The notes: generated from the letters alone by a model not told the origin. A stretch of 64,000 bases of DNA from Capsicum annuum (GCF_002878395.1 NW_025850773.1:140441-204440), one strand, 5' to 3'. Shown: positions 46,201-58,215, counted from the first letter of the stretch. Numbers and translations are program-made.

Positions 46201-46391
46201 TTTGAACGATAGGAAAGCTTTTAACTTGTGCTTGAGTTAGGGGACCTATATGATCTAAATTCATGCTCAAATAGATTCCCACACTACATAATTGATTAAC
46301 GCACTAAATTTATATAGGATTAGAGGCTTTTGAAATATCTATGCATAGGAATGACGGATTTTCATTCTAGTCCAAAATATGGGGTATTACA
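43227..46391 (-). repeat. Element G 3' LTR
   Basis: The outer end reads AGTAACACCCC, with the expected TG mutated, and the inner end is GGGTATTACA. Two units of a TGACGAC...GTCA word lie at 45869-46012. The LTR also holds several copies of an AGTCCTATCTAGCAGGTGA-type block (44120-44540). The region 45200-45560 is nearly the same in both copies, so G is younger than its hosts. Confidence 0.86.
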
Positions 46392-48431
46392 ATATCTCCC
46401 CCATAGGAACATTCGTCCTCGAATGAGAATGACTGATATGGAAGAAAAGATCAACTGAAGTACATACAATACATACACTACTAAAACATTATTTCGGGAC
46501 TGACATGACTAACAAGCTGAATACATCATACTGAACATGCATATCTTATTCATGAGTAACTGATTCATGAATGCATGGCTGAGTATTCTGATAAACTGAG
46601 TTTCTCATAATAAGAATGCATATCTGATGCCTAATTGATGAGCTGAATCCATGCATATCTAATGCATGATTATAAGACTGACATGATACGTGAATACATG
46701 ATTGAAAGTACTGATAAGCTGACCACGCATATTTGATGTATGAATACATGACTAAACTGACTTATGAACATGTGACTGAACATGCAATGGTAAAGATACC
46801 AAGTTTTAACTGGGAACTGAGCATGGAACTGGACACTAATTTTGTACTAAAATTTGAACATGAGAATGAGTAAGCTCAAAGAAGACTGCTACCATGAATT
46901 AAAAATACTGATGAGTCTGAGATTGATTACTCAATATGCATAAGTGGAGACATAAGAACATAATTGATTCTAGAACATGATACATAAACTGAACTGAGTC
47001 TCTAATGTGTGACATGGAAAGAGTATCGTGTCTTGGCTACACTGAGCCATTGAGTACACAGCTTACTGCTAAGTTTTGAAGCTAGAGGGTCGGATCATAA
47101 GTAACACTTCCTCCAAGATAAATTCATCAAAGAAAATTACATGTCTAAATCAAGGAAGTTTGGGGGATATAGTGTATCTCCCCCTTGGGACACTATGTTC
47201 GTTAAAGGATGTTGGACTGACCTTGTTGAGATATTAAGAAAGTTGAGGCGATGCACAAGGCACCTAGGTACAAAATCGTGATAGATTATCTGAGATCTAA
47301 AATTGAAGCGTGATGCACGAATACATAAACATACTGACTTATCTGATTAACTGAGTATACTGGAGAGCATGATACTTGTCTATGAGTCATGAGTTGTATG
47401 ACCTAAGTCTAGAATTTCTGAGTTCATGGAACACAATTTGTAACACTGAGTGATCTAGAACTGAACTCCATATACTGGGAACTGAAAACGCACATGATTC
47501 TATGGAATGTGTGTGAACATAAGTTGTATTTATGGAATCTGAGACATGAAGCATACATAGGCACTATGCTGATTGAAGTACGAAGCTTTATGCTGAAATA
47601 AGGATAGGTCGGGAATCCCTTTCCCTAACTGCTTTTCTGAACGTACTGGCACTACTACTAGAATCTGAGAGCCTGACTTGGTTACTTGATCTATTATCTC
47701 TCCCTTAGTTTTAAGCCATCATCATACATTCGTGAACACTAAAATAATCTCTGAATTGCACTGAAATCATCATTACATACTTGCACTCTGATCAACACAT
47801 GCTCGCCTTACTAAAGACATCATCTACCTCTATTTTCTCACATACTACTAATATCACATTCACACCTTCATGCTTAATTTCAAGTCAATAAACTTAAATT
47901 TCTAACTCACACTGTTCAAGCCTACTGATTCATTATAGCACAACTATCCCCATGAATATATAATTTATTCAATTTGGATATCGTATCCCAACTTGTCTAC
48001 TGCTAACTCCTGGGTTCATGTTTCTAACTCTGGGTCACATGCTATCATAGGATTTTGAGAAGGGATCTGATGGCATATCTAAATTTGGGTGCGATAACGA
48101 GTTCTCATGATCATGAATGAGATCCGTACAGCTTCAGAACATAACTTAACTGATAGGATACTTTCTGAGAAAGCCCTATCTTTAGGACTCGAGCTTCACT
48201 ATTTCTGTTACCTTGAAAGTAAGGTGGAAATAACATGAGTGAAGCATGATGAGAATCTACATGAGTTTTTTAAGAAACCTTTATATAGCACGATCTGAAA
48301 CATGAAATAAGGAAAACTATTCCTAAAACATCTCATAGCCTCCTGAACATAAGTAAGATGCATAACACACGCATGTACAAGACTCTACTAGATACGGCTT
48401 TCAGACTTCCTAGGACTCTATTGAACCTTAG
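46392..48431 (-). other. Element G internal region without genes
   Basis: The polypurine tract (complement ATATCTCCCCCATAGG, 46392-46407) comes first. Then 46541-46800 is similar, on the minus strand, to E's 3' UTR. A second purine-run complement, ATCTCCCCCTTGGG, lies at 47178-47191. From about 48290 the sequence matches the 5' leader of F. The middle, 47200-48290, is AT-rich with many ACTGA/CATGA words and no protein similarity I can see. Confidence 0.72.
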
Positions 48432-48443
48432 GCTCTGATACCA
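48432..48443 (-). promoter_or_regulatory. Element G primer-binding site (initiator-Met tRNA)
   Basis: GCTCTGATACCA on the + strand is the exact complement of TGGTATCAGAGC. It matches the site in F (52957-52968), including the CCTTAG before it. Confidence 0.88.
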
Positions 48444-48556
48444 AGTTTGTACTGAATACTTAACACGAAGCTGAATAAGCTTAAAGAGAACTGTTACCTT
48501 AAACAAAAATGCTAATGAATCCTGAGATCGTTTACTAAACATGCATGAGCAAAAAT

Positions 48557-49689
48557 ATGTACTGAATGGCCATAGGGTTCAAATCTAAATAAAAACATCT
48601 GATAAGAATAATGTCTGAAAATGGTATAAAAATACCAAAATAAATCTAAAATAACTGTCTGACATGCTATAGTCTAGAAAGCCTCTAAACTGTCTGACTA
48701 AGGAGTTGATAGAATATGTCTCCAACTAACTTCGCCTAGCAAAATTGAACTGAAATAATAAATGAAATAAAATAATATCATCCTCAAATGGATAAGGACT
48801 CACTACAACTCTGCGACTGGAATTCAACTGATGATCTGGAGATCATGCCTCTAAACCTATGATGTAACATAAGAGAAAGCACCATAGCACAAATGCGTTA
48901 GTACGTTTGAATGTACTGAGTATACGAGTGAGGTAGAGTAAATGCAAAGGGTTATATGCATGAACAATGCTGACTAATATAAACGTGAGAATACATACAT
49001 GCATAAGCAACTATAACTTAACTCGTGGTGATACTGACTACTGAGTCTGAATACTGTCGACATGACTTTACTGATACTGAGATACTAAAATAAATGAATG
49101 AATATTCCTAACAGTTTGAATTATGAAGAACTGATCTGATTGACTGTGTCTAACAATCTTGAAACTGAATACTAATAACGTAAGCTACGACGATTGACAT
49201 CACTAATATAACTGTGATGATCGGCCTAACCAATGCAACTGATACTAAGCGACTATATCTGACAGTCTAAGTTCTGATGGAACTATCTAAGTTCTATTCT
49301 ATACAGAGTAACTAAATTTAAGATCAGTCCTATCTAGCAGGTGATCTTTAAATCTGATGATTCTGATACTGTTTAACTATAGTGGAGATCAATCCTGTCT
49401 AATGGGTGATCTTGAAATCTATTTATAATGATAAGGATTGACTATCTCTAACAGTATTAAATCTGTACTACTAAACTGAGTTGATTGTATCTGACAGTCC
49501 TGAATCTATAACTGAAATTGTGGGATGTATTCATCTAACCGACATGCCCCATGCTAAGCTGACTGGGGTCCAATCTCTACCTTGACTGGAAGGGTGTCAG
49601 TACCGTGCCACCAGTAAAGACAACTGTTGTGGAGTCAGTTCTAATCTAGTAGGTGACTCCTGAGATCAGTCCTATATACATACATATAT

Positions 49690-49725
<36 letters not shown>

Positions 49726-51648
49726 GCTAATGGGTGACCCCTGAGTATGTCAGTCTTATCTAATGGGTGACATATCGTACCTACACTGGCTACGTAGTTC
49801 TGGAACTTAGAGATTGTTCTAAGGATCTCAGTCCTAATCTAGTGATTGAGTCCCCATCCCTAGGCTCACTAGATGTTGAATCCTACTCCCATCTAAAAGA
49901 AACTAAACTGGATAACTAAGCTAAACTGAATAACTGAACCGTACTTATTAGCTGAACTTATACTGATTAATTGGACTGATACTAGTGGTATGGTTTAGCG
50001 AAGCTAGACTAAGTTTACTGGATTCCGATGACTGACAGAATGTACTGATTTCTGAGGACTAGTTGAGAGTACTAAAGTTACTGAGATCACTAGGAATATT
50101 GTTGTTACTGAGATTACTAAGATTACTGAGTACTGAGTTTACTGAACTACTGAGACTGTTGAGATTTCTGAGTTTTCCTGAGTCACATGACTAACTAAAT
50201 TCTATAGACCATGGCTTGACTGAGAGTATCATGATAACATGACATGGATCTAGGCACACAGCTATAATTTCAGGTACGAATACCCCCAGGATTTGATGGA
50301 AGGAAACGGACACAACATGACTGACTTAATCATAAGATTGGAGTCCACAATTCATATTGTCATAAGTAGGGGATATTATACTTCATGTAGTTCTTCAACA
50401 ACTTAAGCATGGTAGGGAGTGCATGGATATATTTCATGTATATATTGTATATCTCTATTATCATACATGCTTCATACCACAACAATAGCAACACATCAAT
50501 AGCATGGAATTCATATTGAAGTATATAGCTAACAGGGACTTGTCATTTAGATATCATGGAACCATGTAAACATGAATTTCTAGAATCCTAAGCATTTTAT
50601 CAAACACCTTGCATGCACTCTTTAAGGCATAGGTGTGCTTATCAATTTGACAATCTTAATCCATCCAAAATTCATGGGTTTCAACTAACCTATTCACATG
50701 CTTCATGAAAAACACATCAAGATACAACCTTGAATCCAAACAACAATCATCAACATGAATATAGTCATAACACAATAAGAAAATCATAATTTATAATTTA
50801 AAACATGATTCTTGAGCTCCATGGATAAAAGGGACATATGGATGAACACTACGCATACCTTAGATTAAGAATTCGTGAAGATTGATGACAAAATTTCCTT
50901 AAAATAGACTTTTCTATGAAAATCCTAGGGCTTGTTCTTGAGAGTTTTGATCTTGAGAGGAAACCCTAATCTTGTGGTTGAGAGTGTATGAGAGAGATTT
51001 TTGAGATGTTTAACTAAAGAGAATGGAATATAATACTCTCCTTGAGGCTTATAAGTCGTGGGAAGTGAAGGGAAAATACCAAAATACCCTTACTAAAATA
51101 TCCCTCAAGTTCTAAAAAGAAAAGTTGACGACATTCGTGACAAGGCATCAAAAATGTAACAGACCGTCAAAAATGTTGTCACACAGAAGCTGGTTTCTAC
51201 CTAAGGCTGATGACCATTTTGACAAGGCGTCACTAATGTGACAGGCCGTCAAAATTGTCGTCACACAGTTGCCACCCTGACATGCTGGAGTAAAATGGGC
51301 ATAACTCCTTGCTCCGATATCAAATTTAGGCGAAATTGATATCGTTGGAAACATAATTCAAAGATATTTTATTTAATATATAGTAAGCCACCCACTTTAT
51401 CATACAAAATGAGTTATGGTCGATTGAAGTTGACCTAAGTTTTGACGCTCACTAAAACTTGAACGATAGGAAAGCTTTCAACTTGTACTTGATTTAGGGG
51501 ATCTATATGATCAAAATTCAAGATCAAATAGATTCCCACACCACATAATTTATTAACATACTAAATTTACATAGGATTTGAAGCTTTTGAAACATCTACG
51601 CATAGGAATAACAAATTTTTATTCTAATCCAAAATGTGGGGTATTACA
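48557..51648 (-). repeat. Element G 5' LTR, with altered 3' end
   Basis: It matches 43335-46391 from about 48557 on. The first ~108 bases expected next to the primer site are missing and replaced by 48446-48556, which resembles the internal region at 46841-46950. A long TA-repeat tract at 49684-49726 is expanded relative to the short one in the partner LTR (44468-44488). AGGTATGC (minus strand, 50853-50860) corresponds to the splice-donor-like site. Confidence 0.85.
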
Positions 51649-51653
51649 TGGGC

Positions 51654-52760
51654 GGACTACGGGAGAGGGGACACTGGTAGCCTGACTCTAGGGACGAGCA
51701 TCTCGACTTCCCTGTCTAGCATACAGACAATCTCTAAGTCGGTTTCCCAACTTGCCACAACCAAAGCAACTCCTCTGATCAATAAAACACTCGCCAAAAT
51801 GATCTCTACCACACTTGGCTCATGAAGGAGGACGAGGTCTGTTACTTACACTTTTCTAATACCTGTATGGGATAGGCCTGTTCCTCGGCTCGTTCCTGCT
51901 TCTAGGTGAAGGATCACTAACTGAGGAAGACGCGGGCATAAATGGACATACCTGAAATTAAGGCCGATTCCATCCATGGAATCTGGACTGACTGAATCCC
52001 TGCTGCTCTGATCTAGCTCTTTTATTCCCTCTTACTCTCTTCCTCTCTTTCACCTTATCAGCTTCAGTCTGTTCGGCATGTATCATCAACCGAGAAAGGT
52101 TATCTCCCTATTAAGCATAGCAGATCTACACTTTTTCACAACATAACTCAACACGCCGGTCACAAACTTGATTATAATGGTCCTGGAGTCAGACATCATA
52201 CTAGGAGAATATTTGGATAACTGATTGAATCTAAGACAATACTTCTTAACAGTCATGGAGCCTTGTCTAAAATTCATGAATTCATTTATCTTTTCTTCCC
52301 TTTTATCAAGAGAAAATAATCTGTCCAAGAACGCATCTTGGAATAACTGCCAAGTCATGGGAGCGGCATCCTCCCCTCTACTCATCCTCTATATCTCCAC
52401 CCAATCATATGCAATATCTTTTATTTGATAGGCAGCTAATTCAACACTCTTCTCCTCAGTCACATGCATAATCTGGGTGATCTTTCTTACTTCATCCAAG
52501 TACACCTGTGGGTCTTCACCTACCTTCGACCCATAGAACTCAGGCGGATTCATCCGCATAAATTTACAAACTTGAGCTGCTACAGAATTACTCTCTTACA
52601 GAGGCAGAACAGTAGTCTGGGTGTTAGCTTGAGCATTGGCGGTAACTGCCTGGGGTAGTGCCTAAAAAGCTACCTGGAATTCCGCATGAGACACATGCTC
52701 GTTCAAGGAATCAATGGGTTGAGGTTGCTCGTTGTTTCTACGAACTCAATGAGGAGGTAT
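51654..52760 (-). pseudogene. Element F gag
   Basis: The N-terminus near 52760 reads IPPH in place of the expected MPP, so the ATG has become ATA. Next come SLNEHVSHAEF, then NPPEFYGSKVGEDPQVYLDE, and the capsid-like piece 52086-52385 (TWQLFQDAFLDRLFSLDKRE, YCLRFNQLSKYSPSMMSDSR). The zinc knuckle near 51730-51775 reads CFGCGKLGNRLRDC, with Asn for the zinc-binding His. Element G lies just downstream. Confidence 0.83.
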
Positions 52761-52956
52761 TTTCTGTTATAAGAGAGCATGAGTTAATCACAGATAAAGA
52801 GACAGTTGTAGGCACGATAAACTTTAGAAAGAAAAAAATAATTTTTCCTAAAACGTTACGTAGCCTCTTGCTTATAGATATGGTGCGCTATACACCGATG
52901 ATCAAGACTCTATGTAACGCAGCTTGTCATACTCCCTAGGACTCCTAAAACCTTAG
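52761..52956 (-). other. Element F 5' leader
   Basis: A noncoding leader between the primer site and gag. It shares blocks with the leaders of B (7180-7330) and G (48300-48431), such as CTAGGACTCCTAAAACCTTAGG next to the primer site. Confidence 0.65.
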
Positions 52957-52968
52957 GCTCTGATACCA
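52957..52968 (-). promoter_or_regulatory. Element F primer-binding site (initiator-Met tRNA)
   Basis: GCTCTGATACCA on the + strand, five bases from the LTR, is the exact complement of the 3' end region of the initiator-Met tRNA primer. Confidence 0.9.
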
Positions 52969-52973
52969 AGCTT

Positions 52974-55244
52974 TGTAACACCTCAAAATTTCATCCCGAG
53001 ATGCCATACGGTGCTTAGGGCTACACGTAGCCCCAAGCTAACCCTCGAAGCCAGACACTACCTCAAGAAATTCAATTCAACAATAGCCATGCACAACAAA
53101 AGATATACCACATCAGGTTCAAGAGAAATACTGAAGAATACTATATTGTACAACCAAAATATATTGAATATCTGTACATACCAACCCTCTAGTCTGACAA
53201 AACCTCTATACATCAAAATCAAAGAGCCATTGGGACAAACCCCCCCCCCCCCCCCCAACTGAATCAAATAGTACTGAAAGCCATAACAACTAATGATATC
53301 ACCAAAAATATAGACACGGTCATCGAACCATGAGGACTCACCACTGAGGGAGCATAGTTGAGGCACTCGAGTATCGCTAACGTGGCTATGGCTGAGTACC
53401 TTAACCTACATTACGAGAAAATATAGCCCATAGAAAAATATGTGGGTCAGCACTTTGGAATGTACTGATTATGTGGGTGTGCATGCAACAATGCAAATAT
53501 CATCATAAATAACTCAACTCTTCAACTCAAGACTCAAAGTGACTCAGTAATTCAAGAAAATCAACTCTTATGGACATGGGAGGTTCTTATAACCAACATA
53601 AACCATGTAAGCTACATGGAGTCCAATGTTTTGCCCGCCTAAGGATAGAACCCCACATTGGCGGGAGCGTCGTACTCTTGCCAGGGAGTACAACCTAAAT
53701 TTAGTGATCACAATCTTATACTTGGCCTCTGGCCCACAATTATCACTATCAATCCTATGGTGGCACATAGATTCGAGGAAATACCATGTTTCTCGCTCAG
53801 TGATAAATAATACTCTCAGACACAAGCTCAGAACGCATTAGGAAATCCACCACAAACATCACAAGGGTCTGTCATGAAGACCAAATCAAATCTCTTTCTC
53901 ATTTATCAAATCATAATCAATTTGTGGATTCCTAACTCGACTAAATCAAATCAATCTTTCTCAATAGCAAAATATATCAATTCATTAAATCATGACAACA
54001 TCAATAACTTTGAGGAAATATCAAGACTCATTGTAAAAACTCAATCTCATGAATCAATATACTCAACAATCCAATTTGTCATAAGGAAGCTAAAAGCTTG
54101 ACACACATCTTGAAAGCACTTGAAATATCAACTCATGATAGAAATACAAAATTCACAATATTAAATATCAAGTCATAACTTGGGAATAGCAAAATAATCA
54201 TGTATAACAAAACTTGAACAATTTATATTTTTATAATCTCATGATATAGTAATTTGGGTATAAACACACTTGCAAAATCATATAAATCCACGATAGAAAT
54301 CAAATCTTTGGGCACAAGAACGAAAGAATTGCTCTTGTTCAAAACCCCACATATCTTAATCCTTAAAATTGGATGAATTCTAGTGCTTGAGACTCTATCC
54401 GCACTTGTAATAAATGATTCTCAAAGCCCACACTATGAGGAACTTGATTCTTAAAGAAATCTTGAAGATTTATGGATGATTTTTGGAACATTAATGTCCT
54501 TAAACAAAACCCTAGATATATTTCTTAAGAGAATTGGAAGAGAGAATGAAGAAATTAGGGTTTAGATGGGAATTCTCATATATATATAGGGGCCTCCAAA
54601 AGATGGCAAAAGACCGAAATACCCTTGAAAATGTCCTTTAATTGCTGAAAAATAGTTGACGACATTCGTGACAAGTTGTCAGACTTGTGACAAGTTGTCA
54701 CGAAATATCGTCACAAAAAGGTGAATTTTATGATTTTCTGCTAAGGGTTGATGATATTGGTGATAAGTCGTCACACTTGTGACAACTTATCACAAAATGT
54801 CATTACTGGGGGTGAAAATTTTCCTAAGGCTGACGACATTGGTGATAAGTCATCACACTTGTGATAGCTTATCACAAAATGTCATCACTCAATTTTCCAG
54901 CCTGACATGCTGGAGTAAAATGGGCATACCTCTTGGCTCTAATATCAGATTTGAGTAAAATTAGTATCGTTGGAAATCTAATTCAATTATCTATCTTTTG
55001 ATAGGTAATGAGATCAATAATTCATAGTATAATGAGAGATATACTCATTTGAAGTTGAATATGGAAATATCCTTCCCAAGAATTCTCAATCGGTAAGGAA
55101 TGTTTTGATTCACCTAATCGCTAGGACATATTTGAGGCCTTAATACACATCACCCTTGATCAGAAAACAACCAAAGCACTATAATTTACTTCTCATGAGC
55201 TTGAGTCATGGTTGAACTATTGGTTAGAGTCTTGGGATATTACA
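52974..55244 (-). repeat. Element F 5' LTR
   Basis: TGTAACACCTC to GGATATTACA, 2.27 kb, matching 37236-39494 with mostly transition differences. It contains a run of 17 C at 53240-53256, where the partner has five. The inverted TGACGAC words are at about 54657-54890 and TAGGGTTT at 54556-54563. The donor-like site is mutated (minus strand AAGATATGT at 54349-54357). Confidence 0.87.
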
Positions 55245-55249
55245 CAAAT

Positions 55250-56018
55250 AAAATAAACATCATTTGGAACAATGATCCATCAGCAGAAATATGTAAAAGA
55301 ACTTCTCAAGAGATTCTCTATTGAAGAGACAAAAGAAATTAGCACTCTAATTTCCACTGCTACAAAGCTTTTTTTGGATAAAACAGGTCCTGATGTAGAG
55401 CAAAAGATGTACAGAGAGATGATAGGGTCATTGTTATATCTTACAGCAAGCAGGCCTAATATTATGTTTAGTGTAGGATTATATGCTAGATTTCAAGCAA
55501 ATCCTAAAGAGTCTCATCTAAAATCTATAAAAAGGATTTTTAGATATCTCAAAGGAACCAGTGATCTTGGTTTATGGTACCTAAGAGGTAGTAATTTCAA
55601 CTTGGTTGGATATTCTGATACTGACTATGCAGGATATTTGGTTGACAGGAAAAGCACTACAGGAATGGAACACTTTTTTGGATCATGTTTGGCTGAATAT
55701 GTTGCTGTAGGATTTTGTTGTGCTCAATTGTTATGGATTAAGCAACAGTTTATGGATTTTGATATAGATGTTGGATGTGTTCCTATTTTTTGTGATAATA
55801 TAAGTGTCATTAACATATCCAAAAATCCTGTTCAACATAAAAGAACTAAGCATATTGATATTAGACATCACTATTTTAGAGATAATGTTAAAAAAGATCA
55901 TATATCAATCATGTTTTGTTCTACTAAGGAACAAATTGCGGACATATGCACTAAGGCTTTGAGTAGGGAACACTTTGAAAAAAATAGGTTAGCCTTGGGG
56001 ATGATTAAAATTGTATAA
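55250..56018 (+). pseudogene. Element D RT 3' end and RNase H
   Basis: The longest open frame in the window (55272-56018, 248 codons). It starts within the RT connection (MIHQQKYVKELLKRF) and runs through GSLLYLTASRPNIMFSVGLY, KRIFRYLKGTSDLGLWYLRG and YSDTDYAGYLVDRKSTTGME to the natural end NRLALGMIKIV. An in-frame deletion of about 50 bases after FFGSCL (near 55690) removes the SW..KKQ segment before AEYVA that element C still has. It removes conserved RNase H residues, so the open frame does not mean a working enzyme. Confidence 0.88.
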
Positions 56019-56485
56019 ATCACCCTCAATGATTGACTAGAATAAGTTGTTCTTAAGTGATTGTTAATTAATTCAGTCTTACACATTTAGTTGTGTATCC
56101 TAATTCCAAGATTTTAGGGTAAATTAACTCAGCTATGTGTTGATTTTGCAGAAGGACTAGAACATCAAGGCAATTTTTTCCATTGCTTATTCAGAACTCG
56201 GGTATGATTATTGCTTTCCCATAGAAGCATAAAGAGAAATAAGTTGTCTACATGGTTCTTTCTGTTACATTTAAACCTCCAAAACCCAAAAGTTCTTCTC
56301 CTTCAAAAAGGCTGTCAGACCTTTACTATCAGAACTGAATCCCTTAATCATTACGTTTCTTCCACCACATACACTTCACTCACGTTTCATCTTCTTTCTT
56401 TTCTTCCTAAATACGCTTCTTCCTTTACCTTACTCTTCATTCTTTCTTCATTCTCTGTATAATCACAAGAAACTCTCTTTCTTCA
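56019..56485 (+). other. Element D spacer between pol and the third gene
   Basis: Noncoding, pyrimidine-rich from 56390. It corresponds to 15835-16273 of C. The ATG of the third gene follows at 56486. Confidence 0.5.
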
Positions 56486-58215
56486 ATGACTTCTTCCACA
56501 TTCTCTCTATCCTCAGAATCTGCTATCAATCTATCCACTGCCATTATACTTTATCCAAACATTACCTTACCCCCACTCATTCCACCCCCAATTTCCATCG
56601 AACTGTCAGATTTTGCAATGTTCAAGAACCTACAAAAACCCTTTGCCAAATTTTCCTCAAATCCATCACCGTCATCTTAACCCTCACTACCACCTCTAAT
56701 TTTTCTTCAGATTCTTGATCGAGATGACATTTCTATTGCTGACCTAATCCCTAGAAGGTCCAGATCTAAGCCTACACAAAAACCCTCTTCCATCATTAAC
56801 GAGGTTGATGACAATGCTCCAGTAACATTTTCCCCTATTGTTCTTACTTCTCGTACTCCTTATACTCGGGGTAAAAAACAACGGGAAGAAGCTTCCTTGG
56901 AAGAGGCACTTAAAGCCAGTAAAAGGAAACGTGTTGCTACTTCTGCTTCTCCACCTCCTCATGATTCCTCTCCTGATATTCTTCTTTGATTCAAAATAAA
57001 GAAGAAGACAATCATTGCTAAAGTCCTAAAACCCTCCTTGTCTCATAATTCATCATCTCAACCCATGTCAAAGGCTTTCTCTACTTCAAAATCCACCCCT
57101 ATTATTAAAGCTTCCTCATCCTCAAAAGTTTCTCATTCAAAGTCCACTCCACATTCAAGGAAATGGGTAAAAAAAATATGTTCCTTCTGACTCGACTAAC
57201 TCAGACTCTGAGTTTCTCCCTGATACTCCCCTGTACCTTCTACTAAGATTGATTCTGTATTCTTCACTTTCAAAAATAAAAGTTGTCTAGGGGTAGAGTT
57301 GCCACAGGTTTTGGGAGCCCTAAAATGGACACATTAGTTTCTAAATTGAGATCTCAGGGGTGGTCACATTTATTTCTTCAAGGTGACTATCAACGTAAGT
57401 TTAGAAGGAATGAAGTATATGAGTTTTACACAAATGGAGTTGCCATTGGGGAGATGTTCTCAACAACTGTTCATGGGGTTTCCATTAATCTCTATGCTGC
57501 TGACATTGCTCGAATCTTGAGAATTTCTTCTGGGGGATGGGGTCATTATGTCAAGGTAACTTGGCCTCCTCTCGATAATCTTCCTTATGCACATGAGATA
57601 TCCAAAAAGTTCTCTGGTAATCCTCATCTTTTCACTCATCGTAGGGTCTTAAAATATGAGATAACACCTCTTTATCAGTTTTATTTTGATGTGGTTCACA
57701 AAATGATCCTTCCTAGATAAGAGAGAAGAACAGTTGCCAATTTTCTTGATCTTACTCTGATGGAACTGTTAGATACTGAAATTCCAATAGATCTTCCTTG
57801 ACTCATGATCAAGCATATGCAAAGGGTCTTAGTCCAAGATACACATGGTCATGCTTTGCCATATGAATTCTGGCTTGCATCTGTTTTTGAGGACTTTCAT
57901 GTACCAGTCAAAGTGTAGTCTCTACAGACCACAAAGGATGTTATAGGATCTGTGAACCATACCATATTACCTATTGCTATGAAGAGTGCTGACAACTCAG
58001 TGCAAAGATTGAGGAATGCACTTGCTGCAAAACAGGCTAAGGTGGAGGTTGCTCAGGCTACTTTAGAGGCTGCTCAGGCTGCTCATGAGGATGAAAAATG
58101 GGTCCTTCAAGCTCAAATTGCTTCCCTCACAGCTACTTTAGAAAAGGAAAAATCTTAGAATGCCGATGTTATTAGGAAGCTGACCTCCCTTATCCCCTCT
58201 TCCTCATCCACTTAA
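56486..58215 (+). pseudogene. Element D third gene (SIRE-type extra ORF)
   Basis: It starts ATG at 56486 (MTSSTFSLSSESAINLSTAI), with a Pro/Ser-rich region, then RDDISIADLIPRRSRSK and ASLEEALKASKRKRV, a basic patch. The central domain is open for 145 codons (57283-57720): GWSHLFLQGDYQRKF, VYEFYTNGVAIGEMFSTTVH, ADIARILRISSGGWGHYVKV and HRRVLKYEITPLYQFYFDVV. The C-terminal part, 57952-58158, is a coiled coil (NALAAKQAKVEVAQATLEAA, QAAHEDEKWVLQAQIASL). The end is TAA at 58213-58215. Stops at 57718, 57800, 57917 and 58156 break it. It has no signal peptide or membrane span. Confidence 0.65.

Larger units (their letters stand above)
43227..51648 (-). mobile_element. Element G: non-autonomous LTR element (LARD-like), inserted in element F
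   Basis: LTRs of about 3.1 kb (43227-46391 and about 48557-51648) flank only about 2.1 kb of internal sequence. A polypurine tract and an exact initiator-Met tRNA primer site are present, and no gag or pol motif is visible on either strand. The internal region near the polypurine tract matches the 3' UTR of element E, and the part near the primer site matches the 5' leader of F. G therefore looks like a deletion derivative of a Tekay-type element, moved in trans. Target site: TGGGT and TGGGC (four of five bases). Confidence 0.85.
37236..55244 (-). mobile_element. Element F: Ty3/gypsy chromovirus (Tekay-like), inserted in element D, split by element G
   Basis: LTRs are at 37236-39494 (3') and 52974-55244 (5'), with a polypurine tract and an exact initiator-Met tRNA primer site. 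The minus-strand gene order is gag (51654-52760), protease, RT, RNase H, integrase, chromodomain (39713 and up). Element G sits near the gag-protease border. The target site CAAAT/TAAAT matches at four of five bases. Without G, F is about 9.6 kb. All genes are broken. Confidence 0.9.

Noticed and set aside
53058..53366. 102-codon minus-strand frame with a poly-Gly run
   Set aside because: Created by the C17 run in the LTR of F; not conserved in the partner LTR.
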